From contig NW_006763150.1 in NCBI RefSeq assembly GCF_000264905.1, positions 740,093 through 804,092 of the forward strand: a stretch of 64,000 nt of DNA, written 5' to 3'. Position 1 is the stretch's first letter, and the number at the start of each line of letters is the position of its first letter. Below the pieces are notes generated by a model. The model had not been told where the DNA came from. It saw nothing but the letters and a program-made list of their open reading frames with translations, and did no database searches. The stretch comes from Stereum hirsutum FP-91666 SS1. Lineage: Eukaryota > Basidiomycota > Agaricomycetes > Russulales > Stereaceae. A program made the position numbers and the translations under genes. Below are positions 59,701 to 64,000 of the stretch, in pieces.

Positions 59701-60852
59701 CCTGAACCGTCTCAACGCGCGACTTGATGGATGCTTCCCAGGCGGTCGACCCTCTGCCGGATAGGAAGTGCCCCATTGGACTGGATCTGGAGAGCGCGAT
59801 ATTCCTCGTAAGTTTGACGGAGTTAATCATTGCCTTCCCAGTGAAACTTTGTGTAAAGGGCTGTAACGGGGGTAGGTTCATCTCAGGCATGTAGCGTGCG
59901 CGAAGGGCGTCACTGTGCAGGATTAAATGTGAATATCTAGGTTATTTCAAGCCGTGCGGATATTCTCACAGATTCTCAACACTGTCCCAACCGGTTTGCC
60001 ATCGCTGTTGCCATTCGGGTTCCTCAGGAAGGTCCTTCGGCTCCGGCCAAGCAAGGCTGGACACTTCATCTCCTTCTTTCAGAATACTGGCTAGTAGTTC
60101 TGGTGGCTGATGCCGCGAGCGTCAGTATGTTAAATTATATTGATATGGTGGACAGGACTCACCACTCGACGATCCATTTCCTGTTTCATGCGTCTCGCAG
60201 CCTCCCATTCGTCAACAGACTCCTGTTCAGAGGTCGTGGGATCTTCTTTGGCCTTGTCCTCCCATGCAGAGCCCCAGGCATTCTCTCCGTTCTCCTGAGC
60301 GTCGAAGGGCGAGGCCGAGGCCGGCCAAGGGTCGAGCTCATTTGTGGCGCCGGTCTCGAAAGTACCGAAGCCATCGGGATTTGGGGACGAGGATGGTATG
60401 GGTGAATGTGATGGAGAGCTTGGACGAGTAGAATGCGAAGGACTATCCTCTGATGGTACCTCTAGACGTTCTTCCTGTGTTTCTACATGGGAAATAGGGG
60501 AAGCGGGGTTCGGGGAAGAAAGTTGGACATCCTCCGGAGTCGCAGGCCGACTAGGCTCTTTAGTAGAATCCAAATCGGGCGCCTTTACAAGCTGAATGTC
60601 GCTGAAAGAATGGGGTGGAGACCATCCAGCTGAAGGAGGTACCTGAGACCACAGGGAGCTGTGTGTATCCTGTGAGGGTTCCGCCCAGTTTATACCAGCT
60701 CCGGTCGCCCAAGATGGCATGGCAATATCTGCCTCATCATCCTCGGACTCCTGAATATTTTGTTTCGAATTCCAAGTAGGGGTAGTGGGAGACTTGTGAG
60801 AGGCGGAAAGGTCTGCAGGGTCGCTCCATGCATTCGACCAGGGATCGTCCAT
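56762..60852 (-). CDS. Large Ser/Pro-rich protein with DFxDF-type motifs
   Basis: Three exon blocks are supported. 60852 to about 60164 starts MDDPWSNAWSDPADLSASHK and ends with EWEAARRMKQEMDRRV. A middle exon reads PPELLASILKEGDEVSSLAW and EPEWQQRWQTGWDSVENL. The last exon reads through MPEMNLPPLQPFTQSFTGKA to the stop at 56762. The total is about 1330 residues. The part around NSVKLTRNIALSRSSPMGHF, GRGSTAWEASIKSRVETVQD and EVPVGWRIVEKEQEG is the most ordered. The other nine hundred residues are low-complexity Ser/Pro/Thr with the acidic motif DDDFGDFADFGSSSQ and a final LSAQDLSFFEGL. DFxDF-like motifs bind adaptor ear domains in trafficking proteins, so a vesicle-traffic role is conceivable, but this is a guess. 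Confidence 0.75.
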
Positions 60853-61020
60853 GTCCGAGCGGGCATCCCGAGCGCGTACTGGAAGGAAAGGATGAGAGCT
60901 GCTGTAGACGCACGGGAACCGCCACGTGCGGGCCGCGTGAGCGCGAACGGTTGACGGATAGAGTCCGGTAGTGCTTGTCCTCTGCCGACGCTCTGACAGT
61001 TTCCTCCAACTCTTACCTTC
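60853..61020. promoter_or_regulatory. Very short shared upstream region
   Basis: 168 bases separate the starts of the large low-complexity gene (minus) and the Ste50/Ubc2 adaptor gene (plus). I see no TATA box. Both genes must share regulatory DNA here, or start inside it. Confidence 0.45.
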
Positions 61021-63694
61021 ATGGACAGCCCAGCTTTGCCCCCAGAATTGTCAAGATCGATTCTCGACTGGGACGAGTCCAACGTCCACCTCTTTCTCTC
61101 CCATCTCGGCTTCAACCAGTACGAGGCTCGACTCAGAGGTCTCAGCTTCTGCTTCTCTTGTCTCGCTTCTACTCAATTCCATCTTTCACAGAACACGGTA
61201 TCAGCGGCGATGTACTCTGCATCATAGATGCAGATGGTCTCAAAGATCTTGGTATATCCTCCGTTGGCCAACGACTAGCAATCCTGAAGGCCGTATACCA
61301 CACCAAACTTGCGCAGAATGTTCCCATCGAAGCAGACCACTATATCCCTCCTTGTGCGCAGAACCTGTCTTTTCTACGCTGGTTTTGTCTCATGTCTCAT
61401 TCGCTTTACTAGCCGAGAGCGATGATGTACTCCAGAATCTTTCTATGGATAAACTATACGACCTCATACGCGATCAAGGTATACTTCCTCGTTATGCGCC
61501 ACTATACCTACCCTACTCACCCACAACGAAGGTGACCGACTACGATCTCTCGAGCACGAAAACGATCGACTATCGCAGGTATTTGATGATTGGAGCTCAG
61601 TCAGGAACTCTCAGTCCCGAGTGCGTCATTTACCTCTTTCTTTCCCACCCTCCTTTTATATCGACCGACCTTTGTTTCCGTGTTTAGCTCGAGGATAGTC
61701 CAATAGCTCGACAAACGTCTTTCAAATGGGCAAACTTTGTCAAACCTCAGGGCTCGCCCACCAAGCCTGAACTCATCGAATCACCCCATCCTTCGCCCCA
61801 CCGCCTCGAACACGATCTTTCCTATAATCCCACAGCCACTCCCAATTTGAGCCGAACAGCGATGATGAACGGCTCGTCCTCACTTTCTCAACAATCAGCG
61901 ACATTACAAACCACAGCGCCCCTACAACCTAGACGTAACGGCACGGTTGACAACAGTTTAGCCAGTACGAGTGCAGGAGGGGCATCAGTCAATGCAAATG
62001 CAAGCGGGAGCACATTAGCCGCTCCTACTCCGCCAAAACCGGTGAGACAAGAGAGTACGGACAATCTGAAGAGCTTCAAGGTCAGCTTGGAGGATCCTGC
62101 CTGGAAAGTCCTCCCAGCAGCGTTGCGCAAGTACAAAATCAACAACGACGACTGGCAGAATTATGCTATGTTCATCTGTTACGGTCCTCCCAGTGCGTTT
62201 AAAGCGGCGCAAACAATAAAGTATTATTATTCACGAGCCGATTTATCCGTCCAGGTGCTCGGGTAGAGCGTTGTCTGAGCTATGACGAAAAACCACTTCT
62301 ACTTTTCCAGAAACTCAAGGACGCACAGAAGAACCCCGTCTTCATGCTCAAACACATCAAAGATATTCGCTCGCCCATCGCCGTCGCCCAACAGAAACAA
62401 GCCGCTCGCAAAGCCTCAGGCGACTCCAACGGCTCAAAGAAAACCCCCACGAACCACTCCCGAACACTCTCCCGACCACCAAGATTGCAAGTCCACGCCG
62501 CAGAAGCAGCTGCCAGCCATGGTGGTTCAGGCATGGGGCCTGGCTCACCTGATGTGATGTCGCCTGCTGTGGACCATGGTGGGAACTTGTTGTCAGCGGA
62601 CAGAAGTGGCAGGATGGGGTTGCAGGATCGATCTCCGAGCACTGGAGAGTCGCCGCGGTCGGCCGTACCGGGGACGAATTTGACAGGACTGCCTACCCCA
62701 GGAGAGGATCCCAATGCGGGAGGAACACCGGCGAGGGAAGTGCCAGTGACTTCGGCCATATCCTATGCGGTCGCGATCTATCCGTACATGGCTGAACAGG
62801 AAGACGAATTTGACGTGGTCGTGTGAGTTGTTTCTATTCTGTGTCTTTGCGCTTCCGCTGTTCCGTCTCGCTTTCTCATAGCTGATGTTGATGCGTTTGA
62901 CTTTGTCCGGCGCAGTGGCGATACGTTCGTCATCATCTCGCGCGCCCGTGGCTGGTGGGTCGTCCAAAGGGATCCATCAGGCTCAGGGCAGGTCGACTCC
63001 GATACGAGTAAACAAGGCTGGGTTCCGGCGGGTTGCCTTCTCGAAACGCGTATTCCAGTCGCAACAGCCATAGCCGAGGCGGCCGCCGCGGTAGGGTCAA
63101 CGACGACATCGTCAAGCCACCCGTCATCGCCACTGAATCCAACAAAGACACCCATCCTGCCTCTCAACATCGTGTCTACAAGTTTCCCGGGCTATGCCTT
63201 GATGGACTACAAGAAGAAAGGCGAGGAGGAGCTCGATCTCGTAAAGGACGATCAGCTCCGAGTGTTCAAGCGGTACAATCATTGGTCATATGTACGCCAC
63301 TCTCCATCTGTTTCACTTATTAAGTTACAAATTTCCGCCGACACGGACTCTTGCTTCATTCTTAGGCTGTCAAAGAGGACGGAGGAGAACGGGGCTGGGT
63401 TCCGGTGAGTCCGATCGACTCCGTGTCACGCAAGTTGATCCTTCTTAATCAACTGAATATCAAATTCCGTTTTTGCTGTGGCGTTAGTCATGGTATATTG
63501 GCAAAGTGTCGTCAGCCAGTGCGAATCCGAGCACGCCTGGCGTGTCAGGGAATCCGAACAATGGCCAGGCCAATACGTCTGTCAATTTGGATGATCATTC
63601 GAAGTTCCTCACCGGAGATCCTGTAACTGGTCAGCAGCCTTCGCCGATGTCGTCGGCTTTCCCGCCCCAGGCAAGAGCGACGACTGTTGTCTAG
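61021..63694 (+). CDS. UBC2: Ste50/Ubc2-like MAP-kinase pathway adaptor (SAM, RA, two SH3)
   Basis: Links Ras or Cdc42 and sensors to the Ste11-type MAPKKK in mating, filamentation and osmotic signalling. The SAM domain spans the first two exons: SILDWDESNVHLFLSHLGFN, then EHGISGDVLCIIDADGLKDL and GISSVGQRLAILKAVYHTKL. A coiled coil follows (RLRSLEHENDRLSQVFDDWS). The Ras-association domain reads LKSFKVSLEDPAWKVLPAAL, MFICYGPPSARVERCLSYDE, KPLLLFQKLKDAQKNPVFML. The C-terminus carries two SH3 domains: AVAIYPYMAEQEDEFDVVVG with RARGWWVVQRD, and GYALMDYKKKGEEELDLVKD with GERGWVPSWYIGKV. This SAM-RA-SH3-SH3 order is the one known for Ustilago maydis Ubc2; ascomycete Ste50 lacks the SH3 pair. Every intron junction restores the frame. 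The stop is at 63692-63694. Confidence 0.93.
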
Positions 63695-64000
63695 CGGTCG
63701 AGCACTGGTGTTTAGCCGAGTGCGCTACCGGCTCGTTCCTTGTGTGTCTGCGGTATCTTCACCCTTCGTTCATTCTACTTGGCGCAATCATCATCACATA
63801 CCCTCCCTTTGCGCTAGTATCCAATCTCCTTCGTTCTGTACTACCTACGCGCTTGCGGACGCCTTACGACTCTTTCCTCTTTGAATTCTGATGATTGCGT
63901 CCATTCCATCTTCGTCTTTCGCCGTCTATGTTGACGCGCACATATTTGTTCCCCTTCGTTTTCGTTGGCTTATGGTTATTCCTTCGAGCACGCTTCGCTT
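63695..64000. other. Downstream of the Ubc2 gene, window edge
   Basis: Pyrimidine-rich sequence that probably holds the 3' untranslated region. No gene is seen before the window ends. Confidence 0.4.

Overview
This window is nuclear DNA of a filamentous basidiomycete, most likely an agaricomycete. Genes are packed a few hundred bases apart and cut by many 50-80 bp GT-AG introns. Several families are typical of mushroom-forming fungi: a DUF6534-type seven-helix protein, a Zn2Cys6 factor with a long N-terminus, and a Ste50 adaptor with the two extra SH3 domains known from Ustilago Ubc2. About twenty genes can be rebuilt exon by exon, and most have canonical splice sites.

Layout, left to right. 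0-6.4 kb: an uncharacterized protein, the spliceosomal core protein SmD2, the ribosome-biogenesis factor pescadillo (NOP7) and the small gamma-tubulin-complex protein MOZART1. 6.5-15 kb: a direct segmental duplication of the tRNA-dihydrouridine synthase gene DUS1. The right copy is intact and the left copy is a pseudogene that has lost its catalytic centre; two unrecognised genes lie between them. 15.7-22.4 kb: a lone cytochrome P450, a DUF6534-like membrane protein and a RING-finger protein. 24-32 kb: alanine:glyoxylate aminotransferase, the dynein intermediate chain and the tRNA-splicing endonuclease subunit Sen2. 32-40 kb: a Zn2Cys6 transcription factor and a NIPA-type magnesium transporter. 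40-46.4 kb: a probably secreted conserved protein, PAPS reductase and a homoserine O-acetyltransferase-family protein. 47.5-54.7 kb: a large cysteine-rich protein, a leucine-rich-repeat protein and a small protein that is a paralog of the first gene of the window. 56.8-63.7 kb: a large low-complexity protein and the Ste50/Ubc2 adaptor, transcribed from one short shared upstream region.

Most genes are unrelated housekeeping functions: splicing, ribosome assembly, tRNA modification and splicing, microtubule nucleation, dynein transport and glyoxylate detoxification. No operon-like unit or biosynthetic cluster is evident. The nearest to a functional pair is PAPS reductase next to the homoserine O-acetyltransferase-like gene, both of which could feed methionine synthesis. 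The points most worth following are the pair of uncharacterized paralogs with shared intron positions (0.1-1.4 kb and 53.8-54.7 kb), the DUS1 duplication with its uneven divergence, the two in-frame starts of the aminotransferase, and GC-AG introns in two genes. I saw no transposon with recognisable coding genes, no CRISPR array, no rRNA and no tRNA that folds convincingly.
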